Positions 11,283 to 21,598 of a stretch of 64,000 nt of DNA are shown one piece after another. Numbering within the stretch: the first letter of the stretch is position 1; every line of letters starts with the position of its first letter. A program made the position numbers and the translations under genes. The notes beneath the pieces are model-generated. The model worked only from the letters and a program-made list of their open reading frames with translations. It did not search any database and was not told the DNA's origin. Source of the DNA: Gyromitra esculenta (lineage: Eukaryota > Ascomycota > Pezizomycetes > Pezizales > Discinaceae); the NCBI GenBank assembly GCA_038503075.1, contig JBCAML010000007.1, positions 248,001 to 312,000 on the forward strand, written 5' to 3'.

Positions 11283-13490
11283 CTAAAAACTTGCCATATC
11301 GATCCAAGTTCCCACAAACCCCAAATCACGCCCATGTTTCCCCCTCATAATTTTCTCAAACTCGTCGAAACTGAGTCTACCTTCACCACCTCTAGTCGCA
11401 ATCTCCTCTCTAATACTCTCCCTTACTCCCTTTTCTGCTTGCTCAACCTGCTCAACCTTCTCCTCATCTTTCACCTCCTCCTTGTTCTCGTCATTCTTCA
11501 CCTTCTCTTCCTCCGCTCCTTCCTCTTTCTTCTTAGTCTCCTCCTCTTCCTTACTCCGTCTCGCCTCAATCGCCATCTCCTCCTTCGCTGCGAATAACAA
11601 GTCGAGGAGATCGTTGAGACCGTGCTGTGTGATCTGATACAATATCTCGCTACCAACATCCTGGTCACCCATACCACCAACACCTTCATCGCCATTATCT
11701 GACAACGCCGACGAGTCCGTGAAAAACTCACGACGGCGGCGGGCTTGCGCAGGGGTAGAAGTAGTAGGGAGGGAAGCCGATGACGACGAAGAAGCCGAAG
11801 AAGCATTGGAAGCGCCGGAGCCAGGCATGGCTGGCATGGTAGTAGCTACAGCGGCGGAAGAGGCGCTGTTGAAGTCTTCGCCGGCGGCGAGCCAATCTTC
11901 AAAGGTTTGGTCGTCTCCGCTTCTGCTTGCTGCGGTGTCGCGGCGAGAGGCGGAAGGGGGCGTGGATGCTGAAGAGGAGCGGCGGCGGAGGTCGGCTGCG
12001 ATTTCGGCGCGTGAGATGCGGTCATCGCCGGAGGGGAGGATTACGGCTGCTACGTCGCCGTCGCTGTCTTCTTCGACATCCCAGTCGGCTCCGCCTTTAC
12101 CCTCGCGACGGGATCCCATAGGTATGGAACCAGCGAAGGCGGCGGAGATAGGTTGTGAACCGACTAGGACATTGGAGGCTTGATTGGCTTCAAGCATGTC
12201 ATCATCCATGCTGGCGACCATGTCTTTTACTAGATCTTTGCTGAGGGCGTAGAAAGCGCGGAACATGCGTAGGAAGTCGCGGCGGTCGACGTAGCCGTCG
12301 CCGTCGAGGTCGTAGCCTTTGAAGATGCGGCGGAGCTTTTCAGTGTTGCGATGTTTGTTGTTTAGGGCGCTGAGGCCGCGGACGAACTCTTCGAAGCCGA
12401 TGAGACCATTAGAGTCGGTATCGTAGAAGGCAAACATGCGGTCGTAGATTAGGTTTGGTGGGGGTGGGCGAACGTGGGTGTTGGGGACGAAGCATTTGTC
12501 GAATGTTTGTCGACTGATGGCGCCGTTCAGCTTCAGTGGATCGTTGAGGTATTCGGTCGCTGCGAGGCACTTGAATTGTTCATAGAGAGCTTCGATTTCG
12601 GGTGGTTCGACTGTCTCATCGCTGGGGATTAGGTTTTTTACGTCCTCGTTTGGAAGGGTGGGGGATGACGTACAGCCGCAGGGTTGTTCTCCGGTGAATT
12701 TGCGGATCACGTCCTGTGGGAGCGCTGGGGGCATGAGGCCGGGCTTGCCTGGATACCAAGGAGTTTGCGCTTGTCGCGGATTACCGAGAAAGGGTGCGGG
12801 AATGCGAACCTTGTAGAATAGGTGAGTTTTGGGGTGCGAGTCAAGGGCTTCGCAGTGTTCACAGAGGTCGAAATCGACGCAGTTGGCGCATCGGTAGCGG
12901 ATTCCGCGAATGGGCATTATATTGCAGGAATTGCAGGTCACGCCGCGGTGGACATAGCAGTCTCGTTTGGATTGATCCTAATCACGTTAACTTGGGTCAA
13001 TCGAAAATATGAAAAAAACAGCTTTAAGGCCCACCTCGGCGATCAGGTATAGCAGATTTAGTAGATTTTGATTCTCCTTCGCATCTGGCTCATATGAAGC
13101 TTCACTCTCATCGTCACCAGCTCCATTCCTCGCAGCTCTATCCGCTCCACCAGCACCTCTAGCTTCTTGCGCAGCGATACCAGCGTCCACCAACAATCCC
13201 GAGGGGTCCACTATACCCTCAGCACTCGATGGATCCAGCGACTGTTCGTCCGCCAAGGCGCCACTAATTTCAGGGTCCGCTGTGCTTGACGAAGCTGCAG
13301 AATTGGGATGGCTGCTTGTCCGGCGGCCAGAGCGGCGAGGGACTCGACGGGCATTGGAGCGCTTTAGGCGTTTTGAGGCGGGGATGTGAGTTGAATTGTA
13401 GTAGTGGTAGGTGAGGAGGGTGGCGGCGAGGAGGCCGACGGGGATGAGGTAGCGGGAGATGTTGGACTCCCGAAGGGTTGAGAGGGACAT
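11283..13490 (-). CDS. membrane-anchored ZZ zinc-finger and EF-hand protein
   Basis: Two exons, 13490-13035 and 12977-11283, giving 716 aa. The splice reads LIAE|DQSKRDCYVHRG with no frame break. The N-terminus has one hydrophobic segment (about residues 13-31, YLIPVGLLAATLLTYHYY) followed by basic residues, so it is probably a signal anchor. A ZZ-type zinc finger follows (about 159-205, with CNSC, CANC and CEHC pairs), then two EF-hand loops at about 338-349 (DTDSNGLIGFEE) and 375-386 (DLDGDGYVDRRD), and a long acidic, Ser-rich and coiled-coil-like C-terminal half. Proteins with this order are conserved in filamentous ascomycetes but poorly characterised; calcium sensing at a membrane is an inference. 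An ATG at 13811 is also in frame, but starting there would place 107 low-complexity residues before the anchor, so 13490 is preferred. It is divergent from ERV14. Confidence 0.85.
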
Positions 13491-14081
13491 CGAGGGGGAT
13501 GGGACAGACGTGGTGCAGGAGAGCGAGGATTGGGATGACGTCTCTTCTCGTGTGTGATGCCTTTGGGCAACACAGGGAAGTTCCGCTGGGGGCTGGTGTG
13601 TGCACGTGTGTGGCTGAGTCGTTGACTGTGGCGAGAAATGTGGCGGACAAGCCAGATTTGGGCTTTGCTCTTCCCTGCCTCGCTTTCTTGACGCTGCTGG
13701 CTGGTGCCGTCTTTTCGTTCCCTGCTCTTCCCAGAACCAAGAACTACATCTCAACATCTTTCCTCGTCTCTCCTCACTCTTCTTCTCCGAGACCTCTTCT
13801 TCACGGGCCATTCATCTTCCTATCTCCTCGTCTCCCCCCGTTCTTGTAAGTTCTCCTGTCCATACCTACATCTGCCGGCCACTTCAACCCAGAGCCTTCC
13901 CCTCCCGCTCGGACCTTTCCTAACCCGTGCGTTTTCTCACCGTCTGCAGATCTGTTCTTTTCTCTCCCTCGGCGGCCGTCCTCCCTTCATCCCTCGCCTA
14001 TAACGTCTTGCACGCGATCAACGAACCTCACGATAAACGATCACTCTCGACCTCTCCCTCAACCTCTCATCCACCACTCCA
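13491..14081. promoter_or_regulatory. divergent upstream region, ZZ/EF-hand gene and ERV14
   Basis: About 590 bp between two start codons on opposite strands. The ERV14 side (about 13740-14080) is strongly CT-rich on the plus strand, as is usual for fungal core promoters and leaders. No canonical TATA box was seen. Confidence 0.5.
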
Positions 14082-14743
14082 ATGATGTCTGGCGAAGCGT
14101 GGCTGTACCTTTTGTCGGTATTACTGAATGCCGTCAACCTATTCCTCCAGGTGTTTTTCACCATAATGTACGTCTAGTCTCCATCCTCCGCCCTTCGCTT
14201 ATTGACGTGAGCCCCCCAGGTACTCGGACCTCGAATGCGATTACATCAATCCTATCGACCTCTGTAACCGTCTCAACACTTACATCATACCTGAAGCCGC
14301 GGTTCATGGCTTCCTAACTTTCCTCTTCCTCATAAACGGGTATTGGGTGGCGCTGGTCCTGAATCTACTGCTTGTCGCGTTCAATATTAAGAAGTGTGTT
14401 TTCTCGTTCCTGATGCCACGTTTGGACTACTCTAACCGATATCTACTAGAATTCTTGATAACGCGCATTTACTTGACGCTACGGAGATCTTTAGAACACT
14501 TAATAAACATAAGAAGGCAAGTCCATGATCACATCCTCTTCTCTTCCTCTTCCCCTTCCTCTCTTTATCTTCACTCTGTCTTTCTTCCGCGGCATATGGT
14601 TATGCCAAGCATCCAACACTAGAACCATCGCTGACATCACCACACTACAGGAATCATTCATCAAGCTCGGCTTCCACCTCGTCATGTTCTTTTTCTACCT
14701 GTACAGCATGATCGTTGCCCTCATCCGCGACGAAACCCGTTAA
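14082..14743 (+). CDS. ERV14: Cornichon family ER export receptor Erv14
   Basis: Four exons: 14082-14167, 14220-14393, 14450-14516 and 14651-14743, giving 139 aa against 138 in yeast Erv14. The spliced protein keeps the family's landmarks: the start [20 protein letters not shown]; a second block around [17 protein letters not shown], the conserved acidic region after the first membrane segment; the block [19 protein letters not shown]; and a last membrane segment [19 protein letters not shown]. Family role: a transmembrane COPII adaptor that loads membrane proteins into vesicles leaving the ER. The third intron starts with GC (AAG|GCAAGT) and ends with CAG, a minor but functional GC-AG class; no GT donor nearby keeps the frame KK|ESF. 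A second ATG follows the first directly. Confidence 0.95.
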
Positions 14744-16586
14744 GAAATTAATTTGAGATAAACTTGGGTTTTATTTTATTTGGGACATGCGGGAGTTTGG
14801 TTAAAGTGATCGATAAGGGGTTGATAATGAGATATATATCACAAAAAACTTGGGGGGATATACTGATGGAATATGGAGCGTGGGGGAGAGAGGACGGGGG
14901 TGGGGGGATGGAGTGAGGGGAGATACGTATTACCTTCTGTACAGACACTTTCTACTACCATTACTGCTATTTCTTTTTTCTTTTCTCGCTATGTTTTGAG
15001 GGAGCTTAGGGTTGTAGTAAAGATGTGTTTTCTCTTATTTTGTTGGTGTTTTCGACGACGATGTATTGGACATGAATCGAATAGGGAAAGAGGAAAATAG
15101 GGAATGAGTGTATGGAAGGATTGGTATGATGGGTATTTTCTATTCTATTTGTTGTGCAGGGTCGGATTGGGTTGTGGGGCTGGTGGATGATAATGAAGTT
15201 TAATGAATGCTGCATGTGCTGTATGTGCTGCATCGTGCTTTTTATCTGTTGTTTTATTTTGAGTGACGTGTGACGTGTGACGTGTACTGTGGTATACGAT
15301 GCTGGTTTGATGCGTGACGTGATGTTGAGATGGCGATGGGGATGATGGATGGATGGATGGATATAGTGCATGGTCGGGGTTGAGGATTGTATTGATGCGT
15401 TGGATGGGGGTGGCTTAGGTGGCTGGCTCGCTGACTGGGTTTGTAGTGGATCGAGTGAGTTTTTGTGATGGACTGCGGTGGACTATTGGCAGCGGAGTGT
15501 TGGGAGCGTTGAAGGGCGCTGGGTGGGTGGATGGTTGAGGATGGGATCGTGATATTGTTTTTATTTTGAGTGACGAGACTTATTGTAGAAACCTCTAGAT
15601 TCAGGAACTAGATATGTGTCTTTCGCACCCAGCGCCATCCCCGTAGGTCACTTCACGCTGCAAGGTACATGCGGATGATGCTGCGGATGACGAAAGCCAG
15701 GTTTACTCGTGAGCTGCATTCTATGGTATGCATCAGCCCAAAAAAAAAACAAGTCCACACATAACTCCTCCTCCCATCTTGCCCTTCTTCTCTCCCCCCA
15801 CCTTCACTGTTACCACCATCACCATCTTTATTCAAATGCATCGATCGATCGCTATCCATCACTCACCAACAATTTTCAACGCCAGCGCGTCAGGAAACGA
15901 GGAACACCTTACTATACCACGGAAGGAGGAGCAGCCACCGATTGGTGGCTGTTCCAAATATATTCGCTTCTTCAAAACTAATATTCAACATTCAACATTC
16001 AACCATTCAGTACTCGAATAAATTTTGCTGCACTCGCCATTAGGTAGTGCAGCAGGGAAGCCATCCTTATTCACGATTCAACAGTAGATACAAACCTTTT
16101 TATAAATGATAGCTAATATTTATCTTTCTAGGAAGTTCAAAGTGATCACTTTCCCTACCCACACCATCTGCAGCAATTCCCGAATAGATTCAAAGCTCAA
16201 ATAATCAATTTACAATACCTGTAGCTTGAGAACCGGATCCAAAACAGGTCTTCCAACCCCGCAGTAAGGCTGCTTCAGTGCACGATTGAGGTGGTGATTT
16301 TAGGGATACTAAGGCGGTCCTACTTCATCACCGAGAAACATCACACAATGGATTGAACCTTCAGTACCTACCAATGTGATTCACTGGCACACGGATTCAT
16401 TAGAGAAGACTATTAAGCAGTCGATCAGAGTCCCCAAGCACTTGCCAATCGTTATTCACTCGGAATTATTAACAGGTGCTATAAAACAGGTTAAAGATCC
16501 GGTATCTATCGGTCAATATTTCTCTCATTTGAAATTTTGCGGTGGATCTAAAATCCAGCACCCATCAACCGATATACATTCCCTTC
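14744..16586. other. gene-poor region downstream of ERV14
   Basis: The first few hundred bases probably include the ERV14 3' UTR. TGACGTG occurs three times in tandem at 15264-15284, and GATG runs at about 15340-15360. Beyond about 16 kb the sequence is AT-rich. No convincing gene was found; the open frames are short and low-complexity. Confidence 0.5.
15264..15284. repeat. three tandem TGACGTG units
   Basis: Three direct TGACGTG copies, each containing the CRE/bZIP core TGACGT. Two further single ACGTGA/GTGACG motifs lie nearby (about 15314). It lies in 3' flanking sequence rather than an obvious promoter, so function is doubtful. Confidence 0.6.
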
Positions 16587-17300
16587 GCATTACACAGCAG
16601 ATTAAATTTAGGTTTTAATCCGTCATTACATACTCTCCGGAACCATCGTCACTTTAACTAGCGAGCATACACAACAGCTAAGTCTCAGGTATGTAACCTT
16701 CGTTTGTCGCCAGGAACATTGACGTGCACCACACAGTAGATTAATTATCCCTTTATCCATCGCTTAGCATCTACTCTCTGCTATCGCTACTTATACCACG
16801 AGCATTGCGCAGCAGATTGAACTGTTCTTAACTTAGACTGGTATTCACTCTCCCGAAGAACTACTATATCTGACGGGCATTACACAGTAGGTTAAAACGA
16901 TCTTTATATCAATCGCTATCTACTCTCTGCAGCCACTACTATACCCTGCGGGCATTGAGCATCAAATTAAACCGGTCGTTATTCAAATTTATTCATTCTC
17001 CGAATGCTGGCAAGAATTACGTAGCAGGCTGCTGTTTGTTGTCGAAGAAGGGGGCATTGGACAATAGACTAGATCTCTGGTTTGAGATAATCCTTATTTA
17101 CCTTAGAATTACCGTTATCCAGCATTGCGCGGTGTAGCAGGCCAACATTCCACATTCATCAATCGCGACCTACTCGCTAGGAGCAATTCCTATTCTGGAG
17201 CATTGCACAACAGATTAGATCTCTGGTATCCACCAATTAACTTTTGCATCCCGGAATTCAACATAAGTGAGCATCACACAGTATATTCGATTACCAGTAT
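16587..17300. repeat. decayed tandem array, unit about 75 bp
   Basis: An anchor resembling GCATTGCACAGCAGATTAAA recurs at about 16587, 16665, 16726, 16802, 16877, 16952, 17054, 17122, 17200 and 17271. Most spacings are 68-78 bases; the cleanest neighbours (16802, 16877, 16952) are exactly 75 apart. A second shared block (ACTCTC, then CTACTATA) precedes several anchors. The copies differ at many positions, mostly by transitions, so the array is old or heavily mutated. No reading frame is kept. Confidence 0.8.
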
Positions 17301-17559
17301 CGTTATTCATTATCCACTCCTCTCCCAGCTTTGAATCTATTATCTCTAATCCACATATAATAACAGAGGAAACAAATGGAGCGTTCATGCAATAATAATC
17401 TGTAGGCCGCCAGTCGTGTTCAAACCTACCAGCTATCGTCCCTAGAATACATTCAACTCCTAGACCGTTCACAGCTTATCCTCAAAACTTGAGCACCCAT
17501 TTAGCTATCCACCTTATCCTGACTGGTGCCGAAACTAACATTAAAACTAGGGTTAGAAA

Positions 17560-18870
17560 GCTCAGGAGCTGGATATTCAAACCGCTAACCAATCATCTTC
17601 ACAGGTACTTTAGTGGGTTCCGGGGGTTCGCCTTTGTGGCTATTGTCAGGTAAGTATATCAATTATTCAGTTTATTATATTGAGGTTTAGGCTGACCCAC
17701 GTTATCGAGGAAATTGAAACGTCACAGATTTAACGGTAGTACGGCTATTCACGACGGGTATAGACGTGGAGCAACGTTTCTGGGGAGTTCATTATCCGAT
17801 ATCGTACTTCCTATGGGAGGCTAAGAGCATCATTAAGACCTGCGTGGAAAAGGGTAATAATCCATTTAAACCATTAACTAATCAATTCTATAGGTATTTC
17901 AATAGATTCACGGGTTTCTACTTCCTAACCATTGTGAGGTAATTATAAGTGTATGCTGATCCCGAACCCATGGATTTTTGAGTACCTACGGGTTTTATTG
18001 CAGAGGGAATGGCGTTTTGCAAAGACTGAACACCAGCTCAGAAAACGATATGCGTGAAGAACTATTGTCCAATATCACACCTCGTTCAGAAAACCATGGA
18101 CAGTGTTAAATTCATGAGTAATGACTGAGCTTCGTTCAAGTTGACTAACTTTAATTTCTTAACCATTATCAGATAGAGTGTAGTAAGTCTTTCTCTATGG
18201 ATAGCTAGATGCTTATGTTCTTTTTATAGAAGAAACGGCATTTTTGCAAAGATTTACCGGTGATAAGAACATTCACCTTTGCCATGAATATGGACATAAA
18301 CGAAAAACGATACTGACGAAGGATTTATTGTCTGATACCACACCGCCGGGAAAATCGAAGAACCATTAAAATCAGTACGAATAGTCATCGAGATACATTC
18401 AGAGCCCCTAAGCAAATCATTTTTACAAGCACTTGGATTAAATCGCTGGGTTTGATGCTTCTTTTCCCATAGATGAACATGTGCTTACTGTCTATATTAG
18501 AGTAAATGGCAAATTGAAAAAATTTAACTGCAGTAGTGTGATCACCCATATCTATTACGGGTACGGGTACAAACACAAAATAACACCGATGAACGCACTG
18601 TTGTCCAACATCGAACCTTCTCCAAAATTCCAAAAGCAATATTCAAACTAGTGCAAGTAGCCCCGAGGGATGCATGATTCAAAGCCCCGACAAGTCATAT
18701 TCATAAGTATTTGAAGAGGTTCAATTCGTTAGACGTCGTGGTCAGGTAAGAGTTCAATGAGTCTTTTTCCCATAGATTATTAGGTGCTCACAACGGATAC
18801 AAATATAAACGCAAAATAATATCGACGGAAAATTTAATATACGACACTCCTCGATTTAAGCTTTATATCT
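17560..18870. repeat. decayed tandem array of about 270-bp exon-intron-like units
   Basis: An anchor resembling TTGTCCAATATCACACC recurs at about 17791, 18063, 18326, 18600 and 18836 (spacings 272, 263, 274, 236). A second block (cag/tag then GTAYTT, then a donor GTAAG/GTAAT) recurs at about 17604, 17893 and 18706. On the plus strand the units share exon-like pieces flanked by splice-like signals. Piece A reads YFSGFRGFAFVAIVR in unit 1 and YFNRFTGFYFLTIVR in unit 2. Piece B reads through GYKHKITPMNALLSNI-like sequence. Stops and frame breaks occur between units. I do not recognise the protein. It could be a multiplied gene fragment or a remnant of a transposable element. Confidence 0.75.
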
Positions 18871-20078
18871 AAGAAGCAGAAATCGAAGCATAGGGTTCAA
18901 TAGAGTTGGGAAAACAAGATCCTGCAGCATTCAGGGTATGGGTTCGGGAAGGTGGTAGTGGGGACCACGATCTTCCAGACCGCTGCGAATATTCTCATAT
19001 ATATTCAGCTAGAAGCATCGCCCTCACCACATTACTGCAGCTGTATATCACGTTGTTTGATAGATTGCTTGTATCTTTAAATAGTACCAAAAATTAAGAG
19101 AACCTTTTCCATTTTCCATATTATGTACTTTGATTCGTGAGAACGAAGAGAAGCAGCGTACGACTATCTAAACCCTTCTAGAAGTGGACCAATACGGCAT
19201 AGATGAAAGAATGCCTTGAGCTCTCATAGCAAATTCTAGTAAACATTTACACCTGTGTTACTTAAATTTATGCTAATTGTTTGTCTGCTATCCTATCACT
19301 CGACCTGAATTCATCCACGGACTTAGCTGCAACCTTCGTTTGTACTTTAGTATACCCGTCGTTGGCGGTTTTTCAGGGGCGCTCCCAGCTATTATCTAAC
19401 TCCTAGCTAGACTACATCCATCAAAGAAGATGCTATAAATAGTCCCCGGTAAAGTACATAGCTTTTTCAAATATCTACAGGCAGCACTTGAGCATTCTCC
19501 GAACACTGGAAAATGTAAATGTGGCAATTTCAAGCAACCAAACCAACGAGATACTAGTAGCTACGCACAACCATATAGACGCAGTTACATGTAGGGGATC
19601 ATTTTCTGACTTCATGATGTGATCTTTTAAGTTGCAATATGGCGATTTTCCTTTTTTTCTTTGGCAGTACGGCATGTCGAATGCGAAAGTACAGGTCAAG
19701 AAATATTTCAATTCGGGCTAAATCTTGGCATGGCAAGCCAAAACCAAAGCGTGTCCTGCACTCAACGAAGTTCACCAGCAGCAAACAATCGGCACACCTA
19801 GTTATATTCGGCGGGTAAGAACTTTCTAAGATATTCTTTATGTTTATCTATCGTCTACTTCATTCATTAAAATCACTTATAACACGTGGAGGAAAATTAA
19901 AGAGAGGACTTTGTCTTTCCCCACCATTTTTCCACCCGAAGGTACCGCATTCTTGTGGTATAGCCACGCCACCTTGCAGAGTGTGCAGATAGCTATTTAT
20001 TAACCTTGATGAGATGCGAATCCATTAGACACCTTGTCCTAAGCGCCACGAGTTCTAATCCTTTTCTAGATATGTAAC
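18871..20078. other. gene-poor region
   Basis: AT-rich sequence with only short open frames. The last part is the 3' flank of the minus-strand gene that ends at 20079. Nothing else was recognised. Confidence 0.5.
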
Positions 20079-20849
20079 TCAATTCACCCATTTGACCTTC
20101 GGATATCCCAGCTCCACCATGCGAGCATCAACCCTGTCACATCTTTCATCCATCAGCTTTTCCTCTGCATCCTTATCCATATTATCGTACTCCAAACTTT
20201 TCAACGTCACCATATCCTGATACGCGAACTCAAAGCCCATGCACATAGGACAACTCAGCGGTATCCCACAACTCATAAACAGATCTGGGAAAGTCTCACT
20301 AACGCCACCACACCCCGGACAGAACATGTGACTATTAGCGCAATACGGACAGCCGCCCCAGTACAGCTTCATCACTTCGAGGCCAGTAGGGTTGACACGT
20401 ATAGCTTCGCCCTCGCGAAGTGGCTGCAGCGTCTCGCGGATATCCTGGCTGGCTGTTTTTTCGATGTAATCCCAGCTGTCCGCAGCTCTTCTGGCTGCCT
20501 GCCTCGCCTCGGCTGAAACGGGGTAAAATTCAGTTTTCGAGAGGGGGGTATAGTAGAAATCCATGCCGCTAACGGCCCAGGTTGCAGGTTCGCCATTGAG
20601 AGAGAATCCTGGCTCCCATACGCTGACAGTGCCATCGGAAGGGTCAACGTCGATGACGAGGAGAACTTTTTTCGTATTGGATCGCTCGGTGGTTAGGAGG
20701 ACAAGATCACCTTTCTTAAGGGCATCGATGGCAGCTTGCTGCTCTGAGATCTTTGCGCTGTCGATGTGTGGGGGGGGGAGTGGAGCACTACCCTCCCCTG
20801 GGACGTCGTTCTTGATAAACTGCTGCGGGCCTGGGTTTGGAGAGGTCAT
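20079..20849 (-). CDS. uncharacterised protein with clustered CxxC motifs
   Basis: Single exon of 256 aa from an ATG at 20849. The N-terminal 35 residues are Pro-rich. Residues about 45-100 look like a small beta-rich domain (KGDLVLLTTERSNTKKVLLVID). The C-terminal third carries seven cysteines in a zinc-ribbon-like layout: CPYC (167-170), CPGC (177-180), C194, and CPMC (200-203). Coding is supported by the length of the open frame, the real ATG, the Cys pattern and a codon composition unlike the AT-rich flanks. I do not recognise the family; a metal-binding protein is the most that can be said. Confidence 0.7.
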   Translation of the reverse strand: MTSPNPGPQQFIKNDVPGEGSAPLPPPHIDSAKISEQQAAIDALKKGDLVLLTTERSNTKKVLLVIDVDPSDGTVSVWEPGFSLNGEPATWAVSGMDFYYTPLSKTEFYPVSAEARQAARRAADSWDYIEKTASQDIRETLQPLREGEAIRVNPTGLEVMKLYWGGCPYCANSHMFCPGCGGVSETFPDLFMSCGIPLSCPMCMGFEFAYQDMVTLKSLEYDNMDKDAEEKLMDERCDRVDARMVELGYPKVKWVN

Positions 20850-21598
20850 GGTTGATTGAAGCTGGGTGGATGGGTGGGCGATGTTTGTTTTTTGTACTAC
20901 TGTTGCACTGAGTCACCGGCGCCCTTGCGTGCGAGGAGTTATTGTGTTATGGTGACGGTTAGCGACGCTTTCCTTAGCTACATGTATATGTGCAATCCCT
21001 TCCGAGCCCGTCCACGCGCTCACGCTGGCTTTACGTGCTTTTTTTTAAACAAAAAAAAGACGCGAGCCAGAAAGAGCCAACGCATCCGTCGCATACCAGA
21101 AAGCCATTTTTTCCAGCATTGCATACAGATATACAAGTTTAGCGAGTGATATCTCATGTCTTCAAAACGTCTATCACTCACCAGGCTGCGACTAAATCCC
21201 ATCCCTGCATTCACTTGCAAGACCTCTGAATTCTCACCAATTCTCACTCGTCCACCTCGCTTCGGGATTCGGCCTCCAATAATCCCCAGGTTCATACTTT
21301 GGCTTCGGGAAGAATGTTTAGCCGGATAACTACCCGCTGAACAAACGCAGACACAAGACCAGGATGCAGCTCCCAACAAAAGCGCGTGGCGCTGGACAAC
21401 TCATCAAGGGGCCGCTGCGAGCAACTGGGGCATGAGATCCCTGCCATACAAGGGAAATAAGGTGTGGCCTGTGCGTTCAGACAGGCTTGGCACGCACTTG
21501 TCTCCGGGATTCAACAACACGCAAGCTGACGGCGAACAACGGTAATATTTCCAAAAAACCCTACGACCTAAAAACAACCTAAAACAAAACCCCCAGAT
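20850..21598. other. intergenic region between two minus-strand genes
   Basis: Upstream region of the 20079-20849 gene and 3' flank of the Zn2Cys6 gene. No RNA gene or repeat was recognised. Confidence 0.5.
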
